A stretch of 64,000 bases of DNA from UBA2988 sp965237965 (GCA_965237965.1 CBDEGT010000003.1:868001-932000), one strand, 5' to 3'. Shown: positions 14,817 through 24,240, numbered from the stretch's first letter. Notes: generated from the sequence alone by a model not told the origin. Numbers and translations are program-made.

Positions 14817-16583
14817 CTAGCCGGATATCCCCATGTTTGCCAAGAGGCTCCGGAAGGGCCGTTGGTCTCGAAGCGGATCCAGAATGGGAAGCGACATGAG
14901 GGTGGCCAAGTCGTACTCTCGGCGCTCGACCGCCTCCTCCAGAAGAGCCAGAGCCCCTTCCGTATCCCCAACCGAGGCGTGATAGAGGGCTGCGGTGCCC
15001 GGGCTGCCTTGCGATAGTTCTGTTATACCGGGCGGGAGCTGCCCCCGAACTCTTTCGACCAGATACCGCTCGGCAGACATGACGAAGTCGTTTACGGGGT
15101 CGGGGTCGACGGAAGTGAGCTCAGCCACTCGCTGGAAAGCGTTCCGGGCGTCATCGAAACGCCCGGCTGTCAAGAAAATGAAGCCGACATCAGTCCACGC
15201 GCCTCTATGATCCGGCGACAACCGAAGCGCCTCCTGCGCCTCGCGGATGGCCTCGTCGATGCGCCCGGAAGATGCGAACACGCGGGCCGCCATCCGGCGC
15301 ACCCTGGCAGATAGCCCGTCGACCCTCCGTGCGGCTCTAATCTGAGCAACCGCCTGCTCTGACTCGCCCAGTGCGGTCAGGACCTCGGCGTGGCGGACCA
15401 ACGCCGACGAGGACGAGGGCTCAGCAGCGAGAACGCCGCGTAGCTCGATTTCGGCGGCGATCCAATCGAAGGACTGATACCGAAAGAGAGCCAACGCCGT
15501 TCGTGCGGCCAGCGACGTGGCGTCTAAGTCGACCGAAATCTGCGCCGCCTCGAGACCGGCTGCGATCGCGGATGAAGGGTCCGGGTTCAAGGAGAACTCG
15601 AGCTCTTGGCCGTGGGACTCCGCCAGACCAGCCCACGCGGGCGCGTACGTCGAATCAAACCCGATCGACATGATGAAATTATCTATGGCGTCGCGGACGC
15701 CTGCCGGGGTCCGGCGGTGAGCGTTGAATTGACCCCAGAGATACTTGTCGTACGCCATCGCGTTGGTAACGGCGACTTGCTCGGTGAGGAGCTCTTGGTC
15801 CTGGGGCAACCGCATATCGAGAGCCCTCATGATTGAGGAGGCGATTTCGGTTTGGACCTCGAAGATGTCGTCGACGAGGCGCTCGTACTCCCCATTCCAC
15901 AGCTGCGACTGCCCTTCCTTCGCAGACACGAGCTCAGCCGTCACACGTACGCGATCACCCTGCTTCAGCATCGTGCCGCGTAGCACCGCCTGAACCCCTA
16001 GCCTCTGGGCGATCTCTGCAAGGTCAGTCGCCTGCACGCGCGCCTGGATCGAGGAGGTTCGCGCGGCGACATCTAAGCCCCCCAATCTGGAGAAGAGTTC
16101 ACGCAGCTCGTCCCCCAAACCGTCCGCGAAGTAGTCGTCGTCAGCCCCCTCTCCGACGTTGTCAAACGGTAGCACTGCGATCGACCGGATTCCGTCACCA
16201 CCGGCGTCGTCGAGTGATGCCGTACCGGTTGCGTTGGTCAGCCACCATCCGACCGCGAAAGCAAGCACGATCCCCCCGAAGACCATGATGGACCCGGCGC
16301 TGAGCCATGTCGCCGGAGAATCTGAGTCATCTGGGCGAGTCCGCCGGATGCCCTGCCGAGTGAAGTCGAAGAGCCACGACAGGACAACCGTGATCGGGAA
16401 TCCGACGATTGCCGTCATAACGAGAAGACTGAGGACCCATTCTGGAGTCAACAGGGCAGCGAGCACGAGCTCCGCTCCCTCAAGTCCCGCGTACGCGGCT
16501 GCCCCATAGACGAGGGCGACGCGAACGACCCGTCGTCGCTTGAGCTCAATGAAGAAACCCGAAGGGCCGGTCAGTTTGTCCAT
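14817..16583 (-). CDS. membrane FlgO/TolB-like and TPR protein
   Basis: A 588-aa protein of a type abundant in Gemmatimonadota. Three N-terminal helices (about residues 18-42, 47-71, 90-112) anchor it. Next is a FlgO/TolB-N-like domain (RSIAVLPFDNVGEGADDDYF, then LGVQAVLRGTMLKQGDRVRV), followed by TPR-like helices to the C-terminus (e.g. EAIREAQEALRLSPDHRGAW; DDARNAFQRVAEL). In related proteins this block often follows a kinase domain. Here a truncated kinase ends 13 bp inside this gene (overlap 16571-16583), so translation may be coupled. Role probably sensory or scaffolding; substrate unknown. Confidence 0.8.
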   Translation of the reverse strand: MDKLTGPSGFFIELKRRRVVRVALVYGAAAYAGLEGAELVLAALLTPEWVLSLLVMTAIVGFPITVVLSWLFDFTRQGIRRTRPDDSDSPATWLSAGSIMVFGGIVLAFAVGWWLTNATGTASLDDAGGDGIRSIAVLPFDNVGEGADDDYFADGLGDELRELFSRLGGLDVAARTSSIQARVQATDLAEIAQRLGVQAVLRGTMLKQGDRVRVTAELVSAKEGQSQLWNGEYERLVDDIFEVQTEIASSIMRALDMRLPQDQELLTEQVAVTNAMAYDKYLWGQFNAHRRTPAGVRDAIDNFIMSIGFDSTYAPAWAGLAESHGQELEFSLNPDPSSAIAAGLEAAQISVDLDATSLAARTALALFRYQSFDWIAAEIELRGVLAAEPSSSSALVRHAEVLTALGESEQAVAQIRAARRVDGLSARVRRMAARVFASSGRIDEAIREAQEALRLSPDHRGAWTDVGFIFLTAGRFDDARNAFQRVAELTSVDPDPVNDFVMSAERYLVERVRGQLPPGITELSQGSPGTAALYHASVGDTEGALALLEEAVERREYDLATLMSLPILDPLRDQRPFRSLLANMGISG

Positions 16584-16990
16584 GTATGGCTAGGTAAAGG
16601 TGAGTGGGCGCATCGACCCATGGGCTGGATGATCCTCACAGCCTCTTCCACGGGCAACTGATGCTCGCGGTCGAGCCGGTCGCGCAGTGACTCGCCTTCC
16701 ACATACGGCATCACGTAGAACAAGAACGAGTCCGCCTGCCCCGAATCGAACAGAGGAAGGTTGTGCGGGTGCAGCAGGTTCGCCGTCGTCTTGATCTCGG
16801 CCAGGAACCTCTCGGCTCCGACGACAGCAGCGAGTTCCGGCTTCAGAACCTTGAGCGCGACCTTCCGCTCGTGCTTCAGGTCGTCGGCCAGGTAGACCGT
16901 CGCCATCCCGCCCTCACCGAGCTGGCGCTCCATGCGGTAGCGGCCTTCGAGAGCCGCGTTCAGGCGGGTGACGGGATCTGGGTGGTTCAC
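16571..16990 (-). pseudogene. kinase 5' fragment 2 (N-lobe only)
   Basis: 139 codons. They begin NHPDPVTRLNAALEGRYRMER and continue through the glycine loop GEGGMATVYLADD, the VAIK-like lysine (VALKVLKPEL), helix C (AERFLAEI) and the hinge (FYVMPYVEG), diverging after VEEAVRII. The catalytic loop (HRDIKP) and DFG are absent, so it cannot be an active kinase. It ends over the start of the FlgO/TPR gene. Natural relatives carry kinase plus FlgO/TPR in one chain, so an internal deletion could have split an originally fused gene. Confidence 0.78.
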
Positions 16991-17600
16991 CTGCCCAAGA
17001 TGCCGGTCGGGGCGGTAAACCGCGAGAAAGCCCCGCTACACGGGGGCCAGCGGAGGACCACGGCCAGCAAAGCGGGCAGTATTCTCTCTCTGGCCCTCGA
17101 TCACCCACCCCGTGGCTTCGCGCGCGCGCTACGGTTTGGGTGTGGGGGTGACATGCCCCAGCTTGCCCCCCCGTTTTTTTCGAGGGGGGGGCTAAACGCT
17201 TGGGCTCGGCTGGCCGATCCTGAACGATTTCGGCGGCCTCGGCCTCCTCGGCCTTGAGCTCCTGCAATGCCTCGAGCCAGCTACCACCGAGTTGGATGCC
17301 CACCTGGACCTGCTGCTGCGGTGGGCCATACGCCTCACGGTTCAACCGCTCGGCCAGCCACTTGTGCGCGTCAACCTTGACTCGTTGGGCGGATGCGTTG
17401 GCCGGTGTGGCGGCCAGGACGGCCTCTAAGACCTCGTCAGCCTCGATATGGCCCCTGAGCCGTCTGACCTCCTGCCAGCGCTCCCAACGCCCCGGCTCGG
17501 CGTGCAGCCACTTGTAGAGCTCCATCCGGCCATAGTCGCCCGACTTGGCCGCCCCTTTCGGCTTGAACAGCCGCTGGGTCAGCCCCTTCGTGCTCCCCAC
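16914..17600 (-). pseudogene. second terminase small subunit-like protein, 5' end lost
   Basis: Residues ~25-115 (LHAEPGRWERWQEVRRLRGH, EADEVLEAV, RVKVDAHKWLAERLNREAYG) match terminase small subunits of the type in which a helical region ends in KxxAxxLxxxxYG. The frame stays open upstream (DVGEEDVFRLYLEV) to the end of IS256 copy 3 at 17639, so the start was probably lost there. After about KKTGGQAG (a C7/T7/G8 homopolymer area near 17160-17190) the translation is unconvincing. A second lone packaging subunit in a different family from that at 13402. Confidence 0.5.
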
Positions 17601-17668
17601 CTCAAGGTAGAGCCGGAAGACATCCTCCTCCCCGACGTCGAGGTTGGGTCAATAGGTGTGTAAACGTA

Positions 17669-18913
17669 TCAGGCGGCATTCTTCCGCTGTTGGGTTGAGA
17701 CGGGCTTTCCGTCTTCGAACTTCCTTCCTTCAAACACGTCCTTGAGGAGGTGAGGAGCGTCGAGCCTTCGGAAGCGCTTCTCGGCCACCAAGAGCGACTT
17801 CCAGATCAGCGCCGTAGCGCTCTCGACCCGCTTGAATCGCTTCGCCGCCGTCGTCCTGAGCCGTACCGCAGCGAACGGGCTCTCGACCACGTTCGTCGTG
17901 CGTAGATGCTTCCAGTGATCCTCGGGGAAGTCGTGGAACGCCACCATCCGCTCCCAGTCGTCCTCGAGTACGTCCACCGCCTTCGGATACCACGGCCTGT
18001 AGCGCCTGGCGAACACTTCGCGGGCCTTCACAGCCTCGGACCGGCTCGGTGCGTAGACCACGGCCCTGAGAAGATCCTTCGCCTCGCTCTGCTCCCGCTG
18101 CGGCAGCCGGTCCAGCACGTTCCTCATCTTGTGGTTCCAGCACCGTTGCTCGCCCGCCTCAGGCCATACCTGCCGTACTGCGCCCCAGATCGCCGCGTTA
18201 CCGTCCGCCATCAGAAGCCGGGGCGCCTCGATGCCGCGTGCCTTCAGATCCCGCAACACCTCCGACCAGGACTCGACCGACTCTCGGTAGCCCGATCTCA
18301 GGGCCAACACTTCCTTCGTCCCGTCTCGCATCGCGCCCAGAACCACCAGCAGTGCTGCCTTGTCCCGCTCGAGCCCCGCCTTCACGTAGATCCCGTCCGC
18401 CCAGACGTAGACGACCTCACGGTCGGCCAGCGAGCGCTTCGACCATTCCTCGAATTCCGCCGTCCATCCCGCCCGCAGCCGCCGAATCGAAGACTTCGAC
18501 AACGGGGCCCCCTCGCCCAGCAGGCCCCGCATCGCCAGCTCGAAGTCTCCCTCCGCCAGCCCGTGCAGATACAGCTCCGGAAGCAGAGCACCCAGCTCCT
18601 TCGTCCGTCGTGCGAACAACGGCAACACCCGACTCTCGAACCGCTCCTCGACGCCCCGAACCCGAGGGCGTCGGAGCATGATCGTGCCCGAGCTCATCGC
18701 CAACCGCCTCGGCTTGCCATATCCGTTGCGGTAGCCCTCGGCCGAGTCCACCGTACTCCTGCGCTCTGACTTCTCCCGGCCTAACAACTCCGTGACTTCC
18801 TCCTCCATGATCTGTTGGATGAACTCCTGCGCCTTCTCCCTAACCATCCCCTCGAGCGTCTCCCACATCGGCCTGCTGGACGCACCCTGGGGTCCCGCGA
18901 TATCCTCTCTCAT
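17669..18913 (-). CDS. IS256-family transposase, copy 3
   Basis: 414 aa, identical in sequence to copy 1 as translated. All family motifs intact. ATG preferred over the GTG 30 bp upstream. RBS-masking stem at 18915-18986. Confidence 0.93.
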   Translation of the reverse strand: MREDIAGPQGASSRPMWETLEGMVREKAQEFIQQIMEEEVTELLGREKSERRSTVDSAEGYRNGYGKPRRLAMSSGTIMLRRPRVRGVEERFESRVLPLFARRTKELGALLPELYLHGLAEGDFELAMRGLLGEGAPLSKSSIRRLRAGWTAEFEEWSKRSLADREVVYVWADGIYVKAGLERDKAALLVVLGAMRDGTKEVLALRSGYRESVESWSEVLRDLKARGIEAPRLLMADGNAAIWGAVRQVWPEAGEQRCWNHKMRNVLDRLPQREQSEAKDLLRAVVYAPSRSEAVKAREVFARRYRPWYPKAVDVLEDDWERMVAFHDFPEDHWKHLRTTNVVESPFAAVRLRTTAAKRFKRVESATALIWKSLLVAEKRFRRLDAPHLLKDVFEGRKFEDGKPVSTQQRKNAA

Positions 18914-18914
18914 G

Positions 18915-18986
18915 AGGCGACGTTCCTTTCCCCGGGCTGTCACCCGGGCTCGCTGGTTTAAATCTCAGCGGAAAGGTACGTCGCCT
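18915..18986 (-). promoter_or_regulatory. RBS-sequestering stem in IS256 copy 3
   Basis: Same inverted repeat and inner hairpins as in copy 1. Confidence 0.5.
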
Positions 18987-19016
18987 CTCTTTTTACACAC
19001 CTTTTGATCCTACCTC

Positions 19017-19213
19017 TGATGGATTGTGCCCTCGTCAACCAGCTCAATCGCATCGAGGTTGTGCCCTAACAGGTGCTCGATAAGGTCTCGCGCACTGCGG
19101 GAGGTAGGGTGTGGGCGATAATCCAGCCCGTTCTCGGGGACGGCTCCGACCACCTTGGCGAAGAGATCACGTTCGTTGGCAAGAAAGCCCTTCAGGAAGG
19201 CGGGACTGCTCAT
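19017..19213 (-). pseudogene. DinB-family protein, N-terminal fragment
   Basis: From ATG 19213: SSPAFLKGFLANERDLFAKV, DYRPHPTSRSARDLIEHLLGHN and DAIELVDEG. This is the first helix pair of a DinB/YfiT-type four-helix bundle, with the YRPHP and first metal-site His regions, and resembles the full DinB gene at 44472. The frame is cut by IS256 copy 3, whose end supplies the stop. Non-functional. Confidence 0.7.
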
Positions 19214-19399
19214 AGTTGACCTCTCAGATTGTGGACGAAAATGGCGGCGACGCTGAGAAGCCACCGCCAGAGCATTGTGAGCCTAGCCATCATAGGCCGG
19301 CTGTCCGCCATACGCACGAGATCTGTCGGGGAACGGGCTGGCGAGGGCTCGCTCTCCAGGTCTCGAGCCCTGACTACGCTTGTCGGAACTCTGCCCACT

Positions 19400-19433
19400 C
19401 CCACCTACGCACTCTTCCCTCCGCAGGTACGTA
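19400..19433. repeat. 34-bp palindromic repeat, copy 1
   Basis: CCCACCTACGCACTCTTCCC-type repeat with CCTACG / CGCAGG arms. It matches 32221-32254 at 31 of 34 positions. Intergenic, REP-like. The rest of 19214-19766 holds a kinase-type promoter remnant (TATGAT at 19289-19294, minus strand) and no supported gene. Confidence 0.55.
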
Positions 19434-19766
19434 TCCGAGCGTAGTCCCTGAGAAGGCCTCCCTTCGCATCGTTCCATGTGGGGCATTAGCACCGATGAAG
19501 CGACGTGGGATAGCCCGGACGTCGCGAATCGAATCGAGCCTCCCGTTACCTACGGGGCCTCATCATCGGGCGCCTCGACGTTCCAAGAGCCCCGGACGCT
19601 GGCCAGCGGAGTCATGTACGAACTGATCCTGTGGCGCGTCCTTCCGGCTGGCAGTACGGCGCAGTGTCAGCAGCGCTTCGGCGACCTGTGTCTGCTAACT
19701 GTTCATCCCTTCACGGGGTGAGGTAACGAATTCTTTCATCCGCAATCCGACGAGGATGGTAAAGCC

Positions 19767-19892
19767 ATGAAGACGCAAATCACTTTGCTTGCGCTGCTGG
19801 CAATGCTGACACCTGCCTACGGATCGGCCCAAGCTCCCGTCAGTCCCGGCGAGCGGGTGCGGATTACCTCAGGAGAGGCCGACTCGTTCCTC
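19767..19892 (+). pseudogene. 5' fragment of a secreted protein
   Basis: ATG 19767 opens a good Sec signal peptide (MKTQITLLALLAMLTPAYGSAQ), followed by APVSPGERVRITSGE, a start common to Gemmatimonadota envelope proteins (PGxRVRVT...). Beyond about codon 40 the frame runs into the antisense of the NHL gene, so the rest was lost. Confidence 0.5.
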
Positions 19893-21113
19893 TCAGTAGC
19901 CCAAGCTCCGGCCCACGAGCTTGCTCGGATCGGCATCGGGCTTCGGCACGAACTTGTCCACGTGCCCGCTGGTCCAGTTGACCACGTATAGGTTGCCGTC
20001 CTGGTCCACATCCAACTGGTGCGGCCGGTTCATCCCGCCAGGCGCGTCTGCCAATGCGGACACTCCGATTGCTTCGCGCCACCTCTCCGGGGCTCCCGAT
20101 GGCCCGAACCCGTCCGCGACTCGCCCGAAGGCGGGCCCCGTGTGGCCGTACGTGCCCCAGGTGTATTGCAGTTCGCCGCTCGTGTTGTACTTCATGATCT
20201 TGTTCAACAACGCAGACACGACCCAGACATCGTTGTTCACGTCGACGCTGATGTCGACAGGGAAGAAGACATCGGGCCACTCTTCGATGTATTCGCCCTC
20301 CGACGTGAACACCTGGATACGGCTGTTCCCACGGTCCGCCACGTAAACGCGTCCGTCGCGGTCGACGTCGACGCCGTGGACGAGGTCGAACTGCCCCGGG
20401 CCCGTTCCGAGCTCACCCCACTCCATCACGTATTCGCCGTCCGCGTTGTACTTGACGATGCGGGAGTTCCAGTATCCGTCGGCGAGGAGGAAGCTCCCGT
20501 CCGGGAGGAAGGCCAGCGACGCATTCGCACCGAAGTCGAGCGGGCCCGGGTTCTTGTTTGCACGTGTCTCCTCCCGAGTCCCCGGGGGGTTCGGATCCCT
20601 GAGCTGCATCACCAACTCGCTCCCGTCGTTGCTGAACTTCAGGATCTGCTCGTGGACCCCGTTTCCACCGCGCTCCGACACCCAGATATGGCGCTCTGGA
20701 TCGTACGGGCTGATGTAGACTTGATGCGGTATGTTCAGGATCGAGTCCCATTGTGACCACCGCTCGATGACGTTCCCATCTCCGTCGACAACGACCAAAT
20801 AATTGCTGCTGACAGGCCTCCGCTCGCGCGACTCCGCGCCACCCGGAAACACCCTGTCCCCCCAATGACCAATGATGATCCGGTCCGGGGTGTCTGCCGC
20901 GACACCCCCAATTGCGCCCCAAGTCCATGTCTCGTCATGGTCCGGCGCGGGCTTCCACCAGGCCGGCACGGCGTTGTACTCCCCCGTCCTCTCGTCCCCA
21001 CCCTTCTCGGTGACGCGCTGCGACGTTCCAGCCTCGCTCCCTTGGGTGCAGCTGGACAGTGCGATCACCCCACCGGTGGCGAAAAGGGCCACGACAACGG
21101 TTGCCACTCGCAT
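19893..21113 (-). CDS. NHL-repeat lipoprotein (beta-propeller)
   Basis: 406 aa from ATG 21113 (GGAGCGGAG just upstream); a second ATG seven codons earlier lacks a site. The lipobox is LSSC near residue 23. The chain is a six-bladed NHL propeller: repeated (D/N)xDGNxYVxD-like strands, e.g. GVDVDRDGRVYVADRGNSRI, LDVDQDGNLYVVNWTSGHV, AFLPDGSFLLADGYWNSRI. Such exported propellers include peptidylglycine-lyase-like and vitelline-type binding proteins; no catalytic set can be assigned. Stand-alone; on its 3' side is a truncated convergent gene. Confidence 0.82.
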   Translation of the reverse strand: MRVATVVVALFATGGVIALSSCTQGSEAGTSQRVTEKGGDERTGEYNAVPAWWKPAPDHDETWTWGAIGGVAADTPDRIIIGHWGDRVFPGGAESRERRPVSSNYLVVVDGDGNVIERWSQWDSILNIPHQVYISPYDPERHIWVSERGGNGVHEQILKFSNDGSELVMQLRDPNPPGTREETRANKNPGPLDFGANASLAFLPDGSFLLADGYWNSRIVKYNADGEYVMEWGELGTGPGQFDLVHGVDVDRDGRVYVADRGNSRIQVFTSEGEYIEEWPDVFFPVDISVDVNNDVWVVSALLNKIMKYNTSGELQYTWGTYGHTGPAFGRVADGFGPSGAPERWREAIGVSALADAPGGMNRPHQLDVDQDGNLYVVNWTSGHVDKFVPKPDADPSKLVGRSLGY

Positions 21114-21282
21114 GTTGCTCCGCTCCTGGATCATCTGGAGGGACTCCGTCTAAGGACGCCAACGAGTATGTATCCTACACTACAATCAAGCTCTCTCCGA
21201 TATCAGATCCCACCGTGGCAAGATTTCGGCCTTTTGGGATTATATCAATGACCACCTCCATTGGGACAGTACCGGTGCTTTC

Positions 21283-21296
21283 GGGGGGGGGGGGGG
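21283..21296 (+). repeat. run of 14 G
   Basis: Fourteen consecutive guanines in an intergenic stretch (21135-21371) between the NHL gene and IS5 copy 2. Frames on both strands cross it but none is convincing. It could be a slippage-prone tract or an assembly artefact. Confidence 0.6.
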
Positions 21297-21371
21297 CTTC
21301 GGGGCCAGCGGCCTTCAGATCCTCCGCAGGCTCTCGCTGAAGTACCGGCAGGCCTTCAGCTGCAAACACTA

Positions 21372-22185
21372 GGGCCTGTTAACACTAAAGGCCCATTTGT
21401 ATTATATTGGGGCTATGAAAATCACAGAGTCCCAATATCGTCGGATAGAGGCTTGCTTTCCACGTCAGCGCGGCAATGTGAGCTTCTCCAATCTCGAAGT
21501 GCTTAACGCGATCCTGTATGTGGCCGAGCACGGCTGCAAGTGGCGCGGGTTGCCTGCGCGCTTCGGTAACTGGCATACGATCTACACCCGAATGAATCGC
21601 TGGGCCAGGGCAGGTGTGCTGGATCGTGTCTTTGCGGCCCTGCAGGACGAGCAGATCATCCGGATCAAGATCGAAGCGCTGTCGCTCGACAGTACGATCG
21701 TCAAAGTGCACCCTGATGGCACCGGCGCGCTAAAAAAAACGGCCCGCAGGCCATCGGGAAGTCGCGTGGAGGCTGGACCACCAAGATTCATATGGTTGCC
21801 GCAGATGCTCGAACCGCGATAACCTTCTCGCTATCGCCAGGCCACAACCACGACGCACCCGAAGGACGCGAACTGCTACGCATGTTGAAGCCGGTACACT
21901 CCACTGTGTCGATGATCATGGACCGGGCCTACGAGGGGGCCGAAACACGGCAATTGGTGTTGGAGCTGGGGTTTACGCCGGTCGTGCCACCCAAACAGGG
22001 CCGTGTTAGCCCGTGGCAGTACGATCGAATCATGTATCGCCGTCGCAACGAAATAGAGCGGTTATTTCGGCGACTCAAAGGCTTCAGAAGAATCTTCTCC
22101 CGCTTTGACAAGCTCGACGTGATGTTCACGGCCTTCATCCACTTTGCGCTCATCGTCGAGGCTCTCAGATAGTGTTAACAGGCCC
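21372..22185 (+). mobile_element. IS5-family (IS427-type) element, copy 2
   Basis: 814 bp, perfect inverted repeats GGGCCTGTTAACACT, TA (or CTA) target duplication on both sides. Inserted in intergenic DNA just downstream of the DUF302 gene. Confidence 0.92.
21415..22172 (+). CDS. IS5/IS427-type transposase made by -1 frameshifting, copy 2
   Basis: Same two-frame organisation as copy 1, with ORFA ending at 21822 without the slip and ORFB continuing to 22172. All three catalytic residues are present (LDSTIV, MDRAYEG, RNEIERLF). Identical protein to copy 1. Confidence 0.9.
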
Positions 22186-22188
22186 TAA

Positions 22189-22596
22189 TTAGGCGGACTC
22201 TTCCGTCGTCGCGTACCGACTGACCAGATTCAATCCTGTCTGGATCGCTTCCACAGCTTGCTTGCCGGCGGTAATCCCGTGACGCTCTGCAAGCCAAGTC
22301 GCGCTGTTGTAGGTAAGCCACACCTTACCGTCTTGGTCCTGCCACGCCACGGCCCGCACGGGGAGATCGATCCCCGAAGTCTGCGATTCCTGCATCAACA
22401 CAGTGCCGGCGCGTGGGTTGCCAAAGAGGATCATCTCCGTCGGACGGAGCTTCAGACCGACAGTGGAAGCATTGTCGGCATGGTCAATGCGCGCGAAGAC
22501 AGTCAATCCTTTCTCAATGACAACGTGCGCGAGTCGGTCAATCGTCTCACGGACAGAGTGCCGGCTCGCGACGGTGACAAGACCCTCCTGGCTCAT
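22189..22596 (-). CDS. DUF302-domain protein
   Basis: 135 aa, a single DUF302 (TT1751-like) domain. Typical features: VRETIDRLAHVVIEKGLTVFARIDHA, the GLKLRPTEMILFGNPRAGT core and PVRAVAWQDQDGKVWLTY. No signal peptide, so cytoplasmic. The structural family is known but the biochemical role is not; members often lie near redox or heavy-metal genes. Transcribed away from IS5 copy 2, which ends 3 bp beyond its stop. Confidence 0.85.
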   Translation of the reverse strand: MSQEGLVTVASRHSVRETIDRLAHVVIEKGLTVFARIDHADNASTVGLKLRPTEMILFGNPRAGTVLMQESQTSGIDLPVRAVAWQDQDGKVWLTYNSATWLAERHGITAGKQAVEAIQTGLNLVSRYATTEESA

Positions 22597-22769
22597 GCTT
22601 CAATCGTTACCTCGGGGAGGGCGTGCGTCAAGAAGGCGACGGCGTGTGACGGAGGGGGTTACCTGATTCTCGCGGGCGCGCGCCACGTTCTGGTTCGGTG
22701 GGTCGGAACCAACCGTATGCAGCGCCGACGTAAGCGGTAGTGTAGCGAGCGCACCGCCCCGACAGCCGC

Positions 22770-24110
22770 CTATTCCCTCCTACTCTGAAGTCCCCAACGA
22801 GGAATGGCGATCCGCACCACCGTCCCGCCGTCGTCGCCCGCCCCCATCTCGACCGTGCCACCGACGGCCGCTGCCCGCTCTCTCATGCCTAGCACACCCA
22901 GGGACGTCGATCCGTCGATCTCCTCCTCAGTAGCGCCCCGACCATCGTCCACCACTTCGAGCGTCGGTGGATCCCCACTCAGATCCAGGCGAATCAACGC
23001 CGAGTCGGCCTCTGCGTGACGGATTACGTTGGTGAGAGCTTCCTGGAGGATGCGGAAGAAGGCCGTGGACACCTCTCCACGGACGGAACTCTCGGCGCCT
23101 TGCACTTCGAGGGTGCACGCGGTCCCGGTCCTCTCCTCGAAGTCACTGGCAAGCCACTCCACGGCCTCGGTAAGCCCAAGGTCATCCAGGACACTGGGCC
23201 TCAGGCCCGTTGAAATCCGGCGACCCGCTGCGATCACAGTGGTGGTGAGCGCCATCATCGCGTCGAGCCGCGCCTCAACAGTATCCCGGTCGAGATCGGC
23301 CTCACGTAGCGAGTGGAGATCCATCTGCAGTGCCGTCATGGCCTGCCCGATCTCGTCGTGGAGTTCGAGCGAGAGTGTCTTCTGCTCCTCCGCGCGCGCG
23401 CTACGGAAACGGGTGTCGCGGATGAACTCGCCCCGCTCGTGCACCAAGCGCTCCGAGCCGCGTCCCCGACGAATCCGATAGTCGAGGGAATAAGGCACTC
23501 CTTCGCAGACCGCCCGGTCGATGGTCTCTGTGAGCAGCTGGCGGTCGTCCGGATGAACGCAGCTCAGGAGCTCCTCAAGAGTGCCCGAGAATTCCTCGCG
23601 CTCCAGCCCGAAGATCTGGTACGTCTCGTCTGACAGCCACGACGTGTCGGAGGCCACCTCCCACTCCCAGGTGCCCACATGGGCGATGCGCTGGGACTCG
23701 CGCAGGCGTGCTTCGCTAAGCAGAAGCGCCTCCTCCGCCTTCTTGTGCTCGGTAATGTCCCGGACGGTTGTAGCGAGGGCGACTGTGTCATCCCAGGTCA
23801 CCCTTGCCGAGAAGCCCTCTGCGACGAAGCCGCTACCATCCTTCCTCACCAGGCGATACTCAGATGGATACGGAATTGCCCCTTCCATGAGGGCCCGGAT
23901 GCGAGCCTCGGCTCGGTCCCTGTCATCGAGGTGGACCAGCTCTATGGTCGGCATACCGACGAGCTGGCTTTTCGGATAGCCCGTCATCCGAGCGAACACC
24001 GCATTACAGTGCACCACCTCGGTGCCCACAGTTATGGTGATGCCCTCGGAGAGCGCCTCCAATTGGCGCAGGTCGGGTCGCTCTCCGAGCGGCATGTGCT
24101 TGGTCCTCAA
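22770..24110 (-). CDS. PAS-PAS sensor histidine kinase, NarL/UhpB type
   Basis: 446 aa, cytosolic. PAS 1 about residues 15-125 (ITVGTEVVHCNAVFARMTGYP; VRDITEHKKAEEAL), PAS 2 about 130-230 (HVGTWEWEVASDTSWLSDE; CVHPDDRQ). A HisKA_3 H-box follows (LSLELHDEIGQAMTALQMDL), then the ATPase domain with N box LQEALTNVIRHAEA and G1 VVDDGRGA. The TTG start overlaps the stop of a 20-codon leader derived from a kinase gene (TTGA), implying translational coupling. No cognate NarL-type regulator is adjacent. Bases 22597-22769 hold no clear gene. Confidence 0.87.
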   Translation of the reverse strand: MRTKHMPLGERPDLRQLEALSEGITITVGTEVVHCNAVFARMTGYPKSQLVGMPTIELVHLDDRDRAEARIRALMEGAIPYPSEYRLVRKDGSGFVAEGFSARVTWDDTVALATTVRDITEHKKAEEALLLSEARLRESQRIAHVGTWEWEVASDTSWLSDETYQIFGLEREEFSGTLEELLSCVHPDDRQLLTETIDRAVCEGVPYSLDYRIRRGRGSERLVHERGEFIRDTRFRSARAEEQKTLSLELHDEIGQAMTALQMDLHSLREADLDRDTVEARLDAMMALTTTVIAAGRRISTGLRPSVLDDLGLTEAVEWLASDFEERTGTACTLEVQGAESSVRGEVSTAFFRILQEALTNVIRHAEADSALIRLDLSGDPPTLEVVDDGRGATEEEIDGSTSLGVLGMRERAAAVGGTVEMGAGDDGGTVVRIAIPRWGLQSRRE

Positions 24111-24169
24111 GGCGTCGTCCTCGAAGCTGTTTCGAGGACAGCGTTCAGGTGGGCGATGGGATCGGTCAT
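24107..24169 (-). CDS. kinase-derived leader peptide upstream of the histidine kinase
   Basis: ATG 24169 reads MTDPIAHLNAVLETASRTTP and stops at 24107. The first 13 residues are the kinase-family leader; the rest is unrelated. Its TGA overlaps the TTG of the histidine kinase by two bases, the classic arrangement for terminational re-initiation. Too short to be a kinase, it may now act as a translated leader (kinase fragment 3). Confidence 0.55.
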   Translation of the reverse strand: MTDPIAHLNAVLETASRTTP

Positions 24170-24240
24170 GAGCCTACGCTGCGGGAGGAATGACCTGCTC
24201 GCTCCGTGCTGCGTGAGCCTCGTCACGATACGGACGCTAT
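24170..24240 (-). promoter_or_regulatory. kinase-type upstream region, copy d
   Basis: Matches 14543-14610 over about 60 bp, including the GGGAGGAATGACCTGCT stretch. The putative -10 is TATCGT on the minus strand (24225-24230). It drives the leader peptide and, by coupling, the PAS kinase. Bases 24241-24335 are empty. Confidence 0.42.

Larger units (their letters stand above)
17640..19016 (-). mobile_element. IS256-family insertion sequence, copy 3
   Basis: 1377 bp, same ends as copy 1. Left flank ...CCGACGTC (inside a terminase-like gene), right flank TGATGGAT... (inside a DinB gene); no target duplication, so two unrelated broken genes meet at this element. Confidence 0.93.

Noticed and set aside
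14768..14818. A complete tRNA-Cys (GCA) on the minus strand
   Set aside because: T-arm and acceptor strand fit, but the anticodon stem would have three mismatches and there is no D-arm or 5' acceptor strand.
19283..19492. Minus-strand frame containing YLRREECVGG, also seen at 32173-32922
   Set aside because: The shared peptide is just the translation of the 34-bp palindromic repeat.
21175..21369. Minus-strand frame through the poly-G tract (…PPPESTGTVPMEVV…)
   Set aside because: Its phase depends on the exact length of the G run, and no RBS or recognisable family supports it.
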